Under the pieces are notes generated by a model. That model was not told the origin of the DNA. It was given only the letters and a program-made list of their open reading frames with translations, and made no database searches. A stretch of DNA of 64,000 nt, from the NCBI RefSeq assembly GCF_001625215.2, contig NC_030381.2:38190689-38254688 (forward strand), read 5' to 3'. Source of the DNA: Daucus carota subsp. sativus (Eukaryota; Streptophyta; Magnoliopsida; Apiales; Apiaceae). Shown in pieces: positions 34,025 to 44,234 of this stretch. How positions within the stretch are numbered: the stretch's first letter is position 1; every line of letters starts with the position of its first letter. A program made the translations under genes and the position numbers.

Positions 34025-35947
34025 TACCTTCTTTTGTCTTCTTTTAACTGCAAAATTTCTTTTTATCCGGTCCAATTTCCCGACAAACAATTATTACAAT
34101 ATACTATCCACGGTTATTTATAACTCATATGTTGATTTTTTTTATGTGAATACATGGATGTATAGTAACTCTATCCGTGCTAAAGACGATCATTTCAGGG
34201 TTTTCGTCGTTTTGATATAAATAATCAGGTACAATATGCCAACAAGGTGTCGGTGTGGTGGTAGAGCTCTTGTACCTCTTGCCTTGAGAGGAAACTCCGC
34301 CCTTTCATATGTTTTATTAACTAGACTAGATAAGTTGAGTACTGATACTGACAGTCGACAGAGGACTAATTTAACATGATATGCAACTCTTCAAGTTTGA
34401 TTATTACACACTAGGCATCTTTCATGAGCAAGTTGTTAGAAAAACATCTCAAACATTGGATCCAGCTTTTTTATTAGTATCGTTTAAGCCACATACCAGA
34501 CGACAAAAATTCTTCAGACTTGGTAGAGATGTGATTGATCCATTTAGATTATTAAAATGACTATAATAAATTGAAATTGAACAGGAACACACATGTCCAC
34601 TTGTGTAGTAGAGTAATAAAAAGAGACGCCAAAGGAGGCCATAATCGAGAATCCAGCCGAGCAATGTTTTAAATCTGCATCACTGCCCTGTGTCCGTTTC
34701 TCGGACAACATAGAATAAACCCGTCATTTAGGCTATCAAATCGTGTTCAGTTTCAACATTGTTTTACTTGCACGGTTGACAGTTGTTCATTTTGCTAGAT
34801 TCAGGAAACTAATTAGCGAGGTAAAAAAAAACCATCTGACTTACCTTAGTTTCCAGAAATCTAACGAATGTGATTCGAGAGCATAATTATAAGGCCGCAA
34901 AGGTTGACCTGTATGGCACTCTTCACCTCACAAATCCGTGTTTGCTGACACAGCAATGAGTCTGAATGAATGAGTTTGTTTCGTAGCAGAATTCATTCTT
35001 GTGGACATATCATTTTCAGCTGTGCTGGCTGAAAGCAATCCGGTGAGCTGTTATAGGACATCCAGGATAAATTAAATGCACGAGTTAGTTATGAAAATGA
35101 TGTAATCAGAGAAGACGACAAGAAGAAATGGAAATGTATATGAACCAAACTAATTCTACTCACTGAAGGATTTTCTCAAAAATTAATCAAGTCCATGAAA
35201 AATTATTTTGGACCACGTTAGTATGGTGTTGTCCACTTTAGGCCGTTGCCAAACTGCAAGGATTTGTTTTTAGGCTCCTTCCAAAAGAGAAGTTCCTCTT
35301 TAGTAGTTACAAGCATCTGCAACCTGCAGCATGTTTGTGAATTTCGACTTCAATTCTATTGGCCTAAGTGTGCATCAACATGAATTTATGATACAAATTC
35401 ATGATTTTGCTGGTGGCTCTGCCACTGATAAGAAGTGTTGTCCAGAAGGAGGCGTCGAATGAGAAGGCTGAGAGCTAGATCATGAGAGGGACATTCAGTG
35501 TCGTTAACAAAGAATGTTCCCATCGAAATAATATACTAAGAAAGATGAAATTTCCATAAGTTTCTATATTTTTGTCACAGTGCACATTGTTAACTATACT
35601 TTAGACTTATTGTCATCTTTCTTTTGATAATGCTCATGAGAAGTTAAGGATTCGAGTTTCTGCAGAATGTGAGTGTGTATGTGCCTGCAATTTACCAGTA
35701 CGAGAAGTTCACAAGGTTGAGATAAAATATTGATATCTATGATGAAACCAGACACAAGTGATTTTAGTAAGGATCTTGCACACCAGAAAAACAAAAAAGA
35801 ACATCCCCTCATACCAAAACCTCCCAATTCCACTAAAATATGTAATAACAAGAAATCCTACTGCCGCATAAAATCCCACAACATCCTTGCGGGTGGAAGA
35901 GATTAGAACTACTGCAAATGAAATCAACGTACTGCCTATATGTAGAA
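34025..35947. other. Gene-free spacer before the receptor-kinase cluster
   Basis: No convincing coding frame. A phrase near 34250 (GGTGGTAGAGCTC) resembles a pol III A box, but no B box or tRNA fold follows. The portion from about 35600 to 35947 should include the 3' UTR of the minus-strand receptor kinase. Confidence 0.5.
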
Positions 35948-37705
35948 CTAGTTAACTGAAACAGGCCTCTCAGGTATAACAGGAACCGGTGAAAGTGAGT
36001 CCAAGATCTTCACAATTTGGTCCATTGTAGGCCTGGCATATAACTGAGGGTGACAACAAATTACGGCAAGAAAGACATAATTTTCCATGATTTCTACTGG
36101 TCCCAACTCCGCAATGCCTTCTTCAACAACATCCAGTGGTCTCCCTTTTCTTACTAGTGACCATGCCCAATCTGCCAGAAGAGTATACTGGTCATCTTGA
36201 TGCTCAAAAAGTGCCTTTTTCCCACTCAAAAGCTCAAGAAGCACAATCCCAAAACTATAAACATCACTTCTCTCTGTCAACTGTCCAAGCAAAGCATACT
36301 CGGGGGCAACATAACCCATTGTTCCAGCAGCATGAGTGCTCAAGTGTGACACTCCCTCAAGTGCAAACTTAGCAAGGCCAAAATCTGCAACTTTGGGCTC
36401 AAAATCATCATCCAAAAGTATATTACTAGCTTTAACATCCCTATGAATTATACAAGGTTGTGCCCCGTGATGCAAATAAGCCAATCCTCTAGCTGTTCCA
36501 AGTGCAATCTTTTGTCGAATTGGCCAACTCAACTTCTTCTCAGTTGAGCCGAAGAGATGGTCATCCAAGCTCCCATTCTTCATCAAATCAAACAAAATTA
36601 TCCGTTGATGACCTTCATACTTTGTTATGGCTATACAGTATCCTCTTAGCGCCACTAGATTCACATGAAGAACGCTGGCTATAACCTCAACTTCATGAGC
36701 AAAACTGGTGTCGCCAGCAGCAGAACAATTCTTGAACCTCTTTACTGCAACTTCAGTCCCATCAGGCAGAACACCTTTAAACACATTACCATATTTTCCC
36801 CTCCCAATTATATTTAACAACGAGAAATTATTAGTTGCTTTCTGAACTTCACTAAAGGTAAACTTGATCAATGTAGCGTCTCCACCAATCATATCCAAAT
36901 CAGGACTAGAATTAAAAATCTTTTTCTGTCTCTTGTACATATTCAACTTATATCTCCACATCAACCAAAATCCGACACAAGCCATCACCAGAATCAGAAA
37001 ACCGAATGCCAAAAACACAAAAGTTATAGTCTTTATGTGTTTCTTGTTGGATTTGGGACTATCAAAAGTAAGAGCAAGCAAACAATTAGCAGTATGCCTA
37101 TCAGCTGGACCATAAGAATTACCAAAGGCAGCTGCATACATCCACCTATACCCCACACAATCCGATTCATAATAAACTTTCTCACCTTTTACATCACTTG
37201 GAAGAGCCTCATGAGAATCAGATGGTCCAAGTCCACTAGTAGCTAGTGAACATTCTGCGCAAAAATTCCTGTTCTGCAATGTCTTCTTACAAGATTTAAC
37301 GACGTTATTTAAAGTCAAGTGTGAGTTTTTGGCCTCGTATTGTCCCCTGGTTGTGATGTTATTGCAGCCTTGTGTGATGAATTGAGCTTGAAAGCCACAG
37401 GTGGACCTGATATTGAAACTGTGTGGGTATTCATTGAAAACAGATTGCAATGATTGCCAGCAAGACTCAGTAAATGCAGTGGAGACAAGGAAGGAGTTTG
37501 AATGGCGGAGATAATCAGATTGGACAAGACGGATACCTTGCAGGATTAACTTGCATTGACTGATAACGTCTGTGGAATTTCTGGAAGCTGCACTAAGGTG
37601 GCTGAGGATGGTGAAATCGAGTGGACAGTTGATGCTGGTGCTGGTGGATTGGGATGACACGAAACACAGATTCAGTACCACGAAGAGGATAAACTTCGAC
37701 ATCAT
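35948..37705 (-). CDS. RKF3-type receptor-like kinase with SPARK-like ectodomain, cluster gene 1
   Basis: Intronless, 585 residues. A signal peptide covers about 1-20 (MMSKFILFVVLNLCFVSSQ). The Cys-rich ectodomain runs to about 225, with CPLDFTIL at the start, SCWQSL, GCNNITT, CAECS and NCLLALTF. This arrangement matches the SPARK-type ectodomain of RKF3 and related kinases. TM segment about 230-252 (FVFLAFGFLILVMACVGFWL). Kinase from about 295: GRGKYGNVFKG, the Lys of VAVKRF, catalytic HRDVKASN near 421, DFG, and APEYAL. All catalytic residues are present, so it should be an active RD kinase at the plasma membrane. The protein stops soon after PVIPERPVSVN, lacking the 30-40 residue Ser/Thr-rich tail of the three other intact members. 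Family knowledge: RKF3 relatives function in flowers and symbiosis; the ligand here is unknown. Confidence 0.9.
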   Translation of the reverse strand: MMSKFILFVVLNLCFVSSQSTSTSINCPLDFTILSHLSAASRNSTDVISQCKLILQGIRLVQSDYLRHSNSFLVSTAFTESCWQSLQSVFNEYPHSFNIRSTCGFQAQFITQGCNNITTRGQYEAKNSHLTLNNVVKSCKKTLQNRNFCAECSLATSGLGPSDSHEALPSDVKGEKVYYESDCVGYRWMYAAAFGNSYGPADRHTANCLLALTFDSPKSNKKHIKTITFVFLAFGFLILVMACVGFWLMWRYKLNMYKRQKKIFNSSPDLDMIGGDATLIKFTFSEVQKATNNFSLLNIIGRGKYGNVFKGVLPDGTEVAVKRFKNCSAAGDTSFAHEVEVIASVLHVNLVALRGYCIAITKYEGHQRIILFDLMKNGSLDDHLFGSTEKKLSWPIRQKIALGTARGLAYLHHGAQPCIIHRDVKASNILLDDDFEPKVADFGLAKFALEGVSHLSTHAAGTMGYVAPEYALLGQLTERSDVYSFGIVLLELLSGKKALFEHQDDQYTLLADWAWSLVRKGRPLDVVEEGIAELGPVEIMENYVFLAVICCHPQLYARPTMDQIVKILDSLSPVPVIPERPVSVN

Positions 37706-37974
37706 TAGTGCTGGTAGTCTGAGATTATGATCAAGACCTTCATTATAAGGTTACTTTGGAAAGCTCCCTTTATGGTATTGAAGACATTAACAGGAGATTC
37801 AGCAAGCCTAGTAACCATTGACTTCCCATTGGCAATTTTTTAAATGCCGTTCAAAGCTTGCAATTGTTCTGTTTTTACAACCTGTTAGTTACATTATCTC
37901 AAAACATTGACTGACAATGTAAATTTGAATTGATCAATCTGATAAATGTTGTGATTGTGACATGTATCTGTTCT

Positions 37975-38400
37975 TCTATGCCATCATCTAAAGTATATTA
38001 CTAGCTTTAATATCACTGTAAATTTTACCAGGTTGTGCTCCATAATGCAAATAAGCTAATCCTCAAGCAATTCTCAGAGCAACCTTTTTCTGAAATGGCC
38101 AACTAGACTTCTTCTGAACCGAACCATAGAGATGGTCACACCAGCTCTCCTTCATCGAGTCACAGACAATTATCCTCTGATGACCTTGAAATTTCGTCAT
38201 GGCTATACAATATCCTCTCAGAGCCCGCCAGATTTACATGGCGGACACTGGTTATAACCTCAACTTTGTGAGATTCTTGAATCTCTCTAATGCACCTTCG
38301 GTCCCATCTATCAAAACAACTTTATAAAAGACAAAACAAACAACAACAGTATGTCTATCAGATGGACCATACCAATTACCGAAAGAAGCTGCATAGTACA
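37975..38400 (-). pseudogene. RKF3-like receptor-kinase fragment (degraded)
   Basis: On the minus strand the segment matches the neighbouring kinases in two pieces: part of the ectodomain end (about 38330-38400, counterpart of AAFGNSYGPADRHTAN) and part of the kinase from the VAVKRF region to KASNILL (about 37975-38325). The TM region and the start of the kinase are missing between the pieces. Stops and frame changes are visible, for example where the counterpart of LGTARGLAYL should be read. It is a dead tandem duplicate of a host gene, nearest by eye to cluster gene 1, 270 bases away in the same orientation. Confidence 0.75.
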
Positions 38401-39107
38401 GTAATTACTAAAGACTCTGATACGTGACCAATTCGCCCTAAACCTCAAGGTGTTGGGAGGAGGGCTTACCAGGATCAGATAGTATTCCAACAGACTCCCA
38501 AGTTATGTCTAATACATTTAAAGCAAGAAGCAATTTATTCTGCAAAACTACTACTTAATCATTACAAGCGGAATCAGCAAGTCACGTTTTTAACAAGCGG
38601 GATTTTGCATTTTATTCAGTGCCTAACATTGTCAGGTCTCAATCGAATTATTTAGCCTATATCCTGTTACCTGCATAATCATTTTGTCATGGCCTGAGTC
38701 GTCGCATACTGCAGATTTAAGATTCCTTACCTAATCTATCTTGTTCAGATATGGCTAACAGTGTATTGAACGCCATTTTTTCAAAAATGACTCATAAAAT
38801 AATAAGAGAATAATTGAATTCCAAGAACTCGACAGCTCCATTTATCTTCAACAAATAAAGAAATTAAACACCGTCCAACTCAACAAACATTAATCCAACA
38901 ACTTTCATCACTTCCAGGAAGCTGAAAGTAAGCAGTTTGTCTCAATTTTTCTTATGCTCTAATCTAGTCAGACGCGCTATATAAAATAGCAGAGTTTTAT
39001 TCACTAACATCCGTTTGAACAATTCATGTTCCGACCAATCAAACAAGCACTTATTGAGATTATCCGTCCTCTTTGCAAGTGATGAAACAAGCACTAATAC
39101 AACAACA
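38401..39107. other. Spacer and promoter of cluster gene 2
   Basis: No gene seen. The sequence just before gene 2 contains CTATATAAAATAG (about 38977-38989), a good TATA box about 120 bases before the chosen ATG. Confidence 0.5.
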
Positions 39108-41009
39108 ATGCCATTTTCTCAACTGCTCATCATCATTATTGTTACAATAGCTGGGATTTGTTCTTTATCCTCGTCGCAGCAGCAACCAAACACAGTGGAA
39201 TGTCCACTAGACTTCAATGTACTCCGGAAACTAGCCCAAGGTTCTAGACCTTCAAACAACTCAGGCTCCGACCCTTGTCGGTTAATTCTACAAGGCCTAC
39301 ATCTAGTTCAATCTGAGTACCTCCAACGCACAAACTCATTCCTTCCACCATCGTCGTCTTCTGAGTCCTGCTGGAACGATTACCAAAATCTATTCGACCA
39401 GTCCTCCAACAGCTTGAATATTCAAAAAGACTGTGGCTTCGAAACAGAGTGGATTTCTCAAGGCTGTGAAAACATAACAACAAGATCAGACTATGAAAAC
39501 AGAAACCTGAACTCTACTCTGAAAAATGTTTTACAGGCTTGTGATCAGCCGTTGCAGATTAATGGCGCGGCTTGTGCAACGTGTACTACAAGTATTTCTA
39601 CCTTGTTACCAGCTGATGTGAGCAAGAAGGAGAGAGTAGGGGGGAATGTTACAGATTGTACTGCATATAGGTTCATTTATGCTGCTGCTTTCGCTAATTC
39701 TTATGGTCCTACTAATAGAGGCACTGCTGGATGTATGTTTGCTCTTACTTTCAATAGTTCTAAATCAAAAAAGAAACATGAAAGGATTACTTTTATTTCT
39801 TTGTTTTCGACGATTGGCCTTTTGATTTTGGTGGTTGTGGGATTTGGTTGGTTTTGTTGGGTTAGGAGGAGAAAGAAGCAGCTGCAAAAGAGAGTTAGAC
39901 AGGAGGAGATTACTACAAAATGGAGTCATATGAATTCCTCTGCTCTTGATTCAATTACTAGTAGTACTAATTTGATCAAGTTTTCGTTTGATGAAATTCA
40001 GGAGGCAACCAAGAATTTCTCAAGGTCGAATATAATTGGGAGGGGAGGCTATGGTAATGTGTACAAAGGTGTTTTACCTGATGGGACTGAAGTCGCGTTA
40101 AAGAGATTCAAGAATTGTTCTGATGATGGAGATGCCAGCTTTGCTCATGAAGTTGAGGTGATTGCAAGCGTCCGCCATGTGAATTTAGTGGCACTAAGAG
40201 GGTATTGTACAGCCACCACAAATTTTGAAGGGCATCAGAGGATTATTGTGTGTGATTTGATGAAGAATGGGAGCTTGCATGACCATCTGTTTGATTCGGA
40301 TGAAAAGAAGTTGAGTTGGCCTATTCGACAAAAGATTGCAGTTGGAACAGCCAGAGGACTGGCTTATTTGCATTATGGAGCACAACCTACTATAATTCAC
40401 AGGGATATTAAAGGTAGTAACATCCTATTGGATGATGACTTTGAGCCTAAAGTTGCAGATTTTGGCCTAGCAAAGTTTGCACCCGAGGGAGTCACACACG
40501 TGAGCACTCGGGTTGCAGGAACAATGGGCTATGTTGCCCCAGAGTATGCTTTGTATGGGCAGCTGACTGAGAGAAGTGATGTTTATAGCTTTGGCATTGT
40601 TCTTCTTGAGCTTATAAGTGGGAAAAAAGCACTTCTTGAGGCCGAGGAGGACCATCACACGCTTGTGGCAGATTGGGCATGGTCATTGGTCAGGACAGGG
40701 AGACCGCTGGACGTGGTTGAGGAAGGTATTCCAGAGTTAGGCCCTCCGGATATTCTTGAGAAGTATGTGTTGTTAGCTGTGCTTTGTTCTCATCCTCAGC
40801 TGTATGCCAGGCCTACTATGGACCAGGTTGTGAAGATCCTGGAATTGCATTTGCCGGTTCCAGTGATTCCAGAGAGGTCCATTCCTATTACTGCTGATAT
40901 TGATGATATAGAAAGATCCATTGGCAGCATCAGCGCAGCTCAGTTGTCCACGTATTCCGGTTATCAGCCATACATTGATAATTCTGTGCCTTCCACCCCA
41001 AAGTTGTAG
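39108..41009 (+). CDS. RKF3-type receptor-like kinase with SPARK-like ectodomain, cluster gene 2
   Basis: Intronless, 633 residues from the ATG at 39108 (MPFSQLLIIIIVTIAGICSL, a clear signal peptide). The frame is open a further 31 codons upstream but has no ATG there. Ectodomain about 25-222 with CPLDFNVLRKL, SCWNDY, GCENITT, CATCTTS, DCTAYRFIYAAAF and GCMFALTF. TM about 230-250, followed by a basic stop-transfer (RRRKKQLQKRVR). The kinase starts near 290: GRGGYGNVYKG near 310, VALKRF, HRDIKGSN near 430, DFG, APEYALYG, and PQLYARPTMDQVVKIL. The Ser/Thr-rich tail ends SVPSTPKL, as in gene 3 (SAPSTPKL). Bases 40140-40340 are identical to 45258-45458 of gene 3. Expected to be an active plasma-membrane RD kinase. 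Confidence 0.92.
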   Translation: MPFSQLLIIIIVTIAGICSLSSSQQQPNTVECPLDFNVLRKLAQGSRPSNNSGSDPCRLILQGLHLVQSEYLQRTNSFLPPSSSSESCWNDYQNLFDQSSNSLNIQKDCGFETEWISQGCENITTRSDYENRNLNSTLKNVLQACDQPLQINGAACATCTTSISTLLPADVSKKERVGGNVTDCTAYRFIYAAAFANSYGPTNRGTAGCMFALTFNSSKSKKKHERITFISLFSTIGLLILVVVGFGWFCWVRRRKKQLQKRVRQEEITTKWSHMNSSALDSITSSTNLIKFSFDEIQEATKNFSRSNIIGRGGYGNVYKGVLPDGTEVALKRFKNCSDDGDASFAHEVEVIASVRHVNLVALRGYCTATTNFEGHQRIIVCDLMKNGSLHDHLFDSDEKKLSWPIRQKIAVGTARGLAYLHYGAQPTIIHRDIKGSNILLDDDFEPKVADFGLAKFAPEGVTHVSTRVAGTMGYVAPEYALYGQLTERSDVYSFGIVLLELISGKKALLEAEEDHHTLVADWAWSLVRTGRPLDVVEEGIPELGPPDILEKYVLLAVLCSHPQLYARPTMDQVVKILELHLPVPVIPERSIPITADIDDIERSIGSISAAQLSTYSGYQPYIDNSVPSTPKL

Positions 41010-41393
41010 GGGCTGATAGAATGCAGGTTAGTGTTTTAATTTTGAAATGTAAGTAAGGGAAGTGCTGTTTCCTTGGACTTGTGCAAGAAGAATCTTTATA
41101 AGCCTCTTCGAGCTTTTTTGATTCGAGTGGAAATGTTACAAATAATTAGAAATCATGTCCATCTCGTTACTAACTATAATTAACCAAGTTCAACGGTCTC
41201 ATATATAATGAGGAATCATGACCACCCTCGTCAGTATTTGTAATCAACCGAGTTCATCGATCATATTCGGACTCATTAACAATCAAAACCAATATCATGA
41301 ATTACAATTTACAAGACATGCGGAGAGCATTAACCTACCTGCTGCTTGGAATACGAATACCATCTGCATATTTTCATTAACTGTCTTTCTAAT

Positions 41394-41560
41394 GTGTGCC
41401 CAAGGGCACACAATAAGCACGTACTTTCATGAAAAAAAGCTTGTTTTGATTGGTGGAATTGGTGTGAATGCAGGGGGCCATTAACATTTATTACTCATCC
41501 ACCAATCAAAAACTAGTATTTTCATAAGAGTCAGTGACTATTGTGTGCCCATGGGCACAC
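41394..41560. mobile_element. Small palindromic element with self-complementary ends
   Basis: Both ends carry an 18-base palindrome (GTGTGCCCAAGGGCACAC at 41394-41411 and GTGTGCCCATGGGCACAC at 41543-41560), followed inward by AATA. The interior arms also pair (TTTTGATTGGTGGA against TCCACCAATCAAAA). No target duplication could be defined, so the superfamily is unknown. Confidence 0.6.
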
Positions 41561-41677
41561 CACGGAAAATTCATTTCACTAATTAAATGAATATTTTAGT
41601 TCGTATAAATCTGTAGTATCTCCAGACACTGACTTACAAGATCCCGCATATCTAAGAATTGCAAAAAGTTTGTACTA

Positions 41678-41923
41678 CTCCCTCCGTCCCAGTCAATTGT
41701 ATACGTTTCTTTTTCACTGCTCGACACGCTTTTTCAGGCTCTTATAAAACATAGTTCTACAACTTATTTTTAAGATTTTCTTTTTTTGTATAAAAGTATA
41801 AATGTTATATTTTTATACAAAAAAAGAAAATCTTAAAAATAATTTACAGAACTATACTATATTGAAGCATTAAAGTCCGTGCCGCGCCCCCGTCTCCCAA
41901 TGTATACTATTGACTGGGGCTCT
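41678..41923. mobile_element. Stowaway-like MITE with internal hairpin
   Basis: The left end CTCCCTCCGTCCCAGTCAAT follows a TA. The right end, read inverted, gives CCCAGTCAATAGTATAC, so the termini pair with a small gap. The centre holds a near-perfect inverted repeat (TTTTTAAGATTTTCTTTTTT against AAAAAAGAAAATCTTAAAAA). Confidence 0.75.
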
Positions 41924-42149
41924 TATATTTAATTTATTTATGGAAGTGCTCATTGCGTAGCTTAAAAAACGGGGTGATACCGAGACAAGTGGGAATTCTA
42001 TAAACATGTCTTAAAAATGGAGGATGTTGGATATATTAAACTTACCAGGCCGCAGTTTCACCGTCATCGATCAGCGATTCAGCACACACAAGGGAAAATA
42101 ATTATCGAATATATTCCAAGCTCATTCCTCATCTCATGCATGCATAGGT

Positions 42150-42323
42150 TTGGCTCCTCTCAACACTGGCCAAACCGGCTCCAAGATACTCTACGAGGCC
42201 CAACAATTATTCATCCTCCTGCTCCGTGGGATAACCAAAAAGCCGCCTCAACTTCGTCTGAGTCACATCGTCAACTACCTCAAAGCAGTTCTTAGTGTTC
42301 AGCTGGTTGAGTTGGTGCACTGA
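42150..42323 (+). other. Short unexplained open frame (possible exon fragment)
   Basis: Fifty-seven codons to a TGA, reading GSKILYEAQQLFILLLRGIT, KKPPQLRLSHIVNYLKAVLS and VQLVELVH. The composition (Leu-rich, amphipathic) looks like coding sequence rather than random AT-rich DNA, and an acceptor-like GCATAG stands directly before it. I recognise no family. It could be the last exon of a lost gene. Low confidence. Confidence 0.2.
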
Positions 42324-42450
42324 CGACCTAGTTTCATAGTTTAGTTCTCTGGAAGTTTTCGAATTTTTTTGGATCCGTGGAAACTAGGGCCGGCTCCAAC
42401 AAATAAAAAGCCTATGCAAGCGCGAAAATAAATAAATAGGTCCATGGATA

Positions 42451-42664
42451 CAGTGGCGGATCTGACTATAAAGTTAAGAGTGGCGGATCTGACTATAAAG
42501 TTAGGGGGGTCAATTTTTTTGTAAAAAAAAAATAAAAGAGGTCACAAAAAAATTAAGGGGGGTCAATTTCAATTTTACAACCTAAAATTATGTATAATAT
42601 TAAAAAAAAATATAAATTAAGGGGGTTCAGTTGCCCCTCTTGCCCCTTCTAAGATCCGCCTCTG
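42451..42664. mobile_element. Short hAT-like MITE, CAGTGGCGGATCT ends
   Basis: Left end CAGTGGCGGATCT; right end AGATCCGCCTCTG, inverted repeats with one mismatch in 13. Flanks contain an imperfect ATGGATA repeat, close to the 8-base duplication of hAT elements. The left end carries a short tandem duplication of GTGGCGGATCTGACTATAAA. A lone related end (CAGTGGCGGAGCC) stands at about 51440. Confidence 0.55.
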
Positions 42665-44234
42665 CGATGGATATCTAAGAACTAAATTTTTTTCTTAAAA
42701 ATAGCTCTACCTGCATTTCTAGTCTCTAGATGCACACTCATTCATCAGAATCTCAAAATCAAGATTTTCGATTAGATCTCTTTTAATAAATAATATTACT
42801 GAATCACTTAATAATCTACTGTGACATAGCTGAACGCAGATAATTAATAAGATATCTTTATTGTAATTGCTATTTGTTGTGATTAGTTCTTAAATCTCCT
42901 ATTATAATTTTACTAATAGCCTTGTAGTTCTCATTGATGCCGATTTTGGTGTGAGTTGATCCCAAAGAAAAAAAAAGGGGTAGAGATCAGAAATGGCGGT
43001 TTGGTTTTCCACTTTCTAACCTTGTTTTTATCTCAATTTGCTATCTAATGTAGGTTGTATATTATAATTTTAGGGTCATGTTCGAGAGAGAACCTCAGTG
43101 GTTTTATAGTTCTGTAGTTCTATTTTAAGTATCGGTTCTCTTTTCAACGCGACCCAATATTAATATATATAATTTTTTTATTTTGAAAATGAGCCTTGTG
43201 TAAAGCAGGTTCACGCCATTGCATGAGATGCATAGGTTTAAAGCCGGGCCTGATGGAACCAAAACGGCTGAAAATAGTAACAAAATTTTCTGAGATTCCA
43301 AGGCAATATTTAGAACCAAAACAGTCAATAATCATAACAAATTCAAAACTAATTCAGTAAAATATAATTTTTTTTTTAAAAAATGGTTCAACAACCAACA
43401 AAATCATATTATTATAACCAAAACCAACCCAACACACAGACTGCTGGGTTGAAAACTGAATACGAAGCTTCAAATATGTTGTTGCGTTTGTGTGGACAGT
43501 GGACTCAATTCTGACTACTTACTAGTGGAATGCATATTACACTACTGAGCAGCTACAGCAATGGAGACTGCAACTTCTTGGACTTGAATTATAAAAATCA
43601 CCCACGTTGTGCTAAATATATTAAACCAAGGAAACACATGAGCGCAAATATTTCTGGAAGACTAGTAATTAATTACCACACCCTAAATCATCAAGTCAAT
43701 GATTTCCACTGGCATTAATATTTGCTTGATGATTAAGAATCCTTGGTTACTTGCATAAAATCTTGTCGTGTGATCAGAGACTCAGAGTCGTCGCATATTG
43801 CAAAGTTACAATTTCGTAACTAATCTTTGGTGTTTACCCATTATAATTTAAGATTTTCTATAGATGGTCCTGACAAATGATTGTGACAATTACCTCCGTG
43901 CTGATGTTGAACCTGCTATATAGGACATCAAGTTTGAAAAGAAAAGCAGTATATGCAAGTTTAGTTTTTAAGTGGATGTTTCTCAGCAGCTAGCCTAAAA
44001 GGCATTTCAATACATTCTTATTCCCAAAAGTGCGCCTTAAACTAATAACAGAATGATGAAATTACAACTTTCCAGCCGCGTTCACCTGTCACTTCTATCC
44101 TCACTAGTCAAGAACATCCAAAACTCTTCTAGTTTCGTCCCTTCCATGAAGCCAGAACTGAGTACTTAATCAGATAATCTTTTGATACTTCTAATGCTCT
44201 AACGAGTCGTCGTTACTTGCACCTATCATTATCA

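Larger units (their letters stand above)
41010..44234. other. Spacer between cluster genes 2 and 3, with several MITEs
   Basis: Holds the gene 2 3' UTR, elements at 41394-41560, 41678-41923 and 42451-42664, and a short unexplained open frame at 42150-42323. The rest, including 42700-44200, shows no gene. The gene 3 promoter region (about 44000-44234) has no clear TATA box. Confidence 0.5.

Noticed and set aside
34245-34310. GGTGGTAGAGCTC followed by GCCTTGAGAGG looks like the start of a tRNA or tRNA-derived SINE.
   Set aside because: No B box, no cloverleaf and no SINE body or tail could be found.
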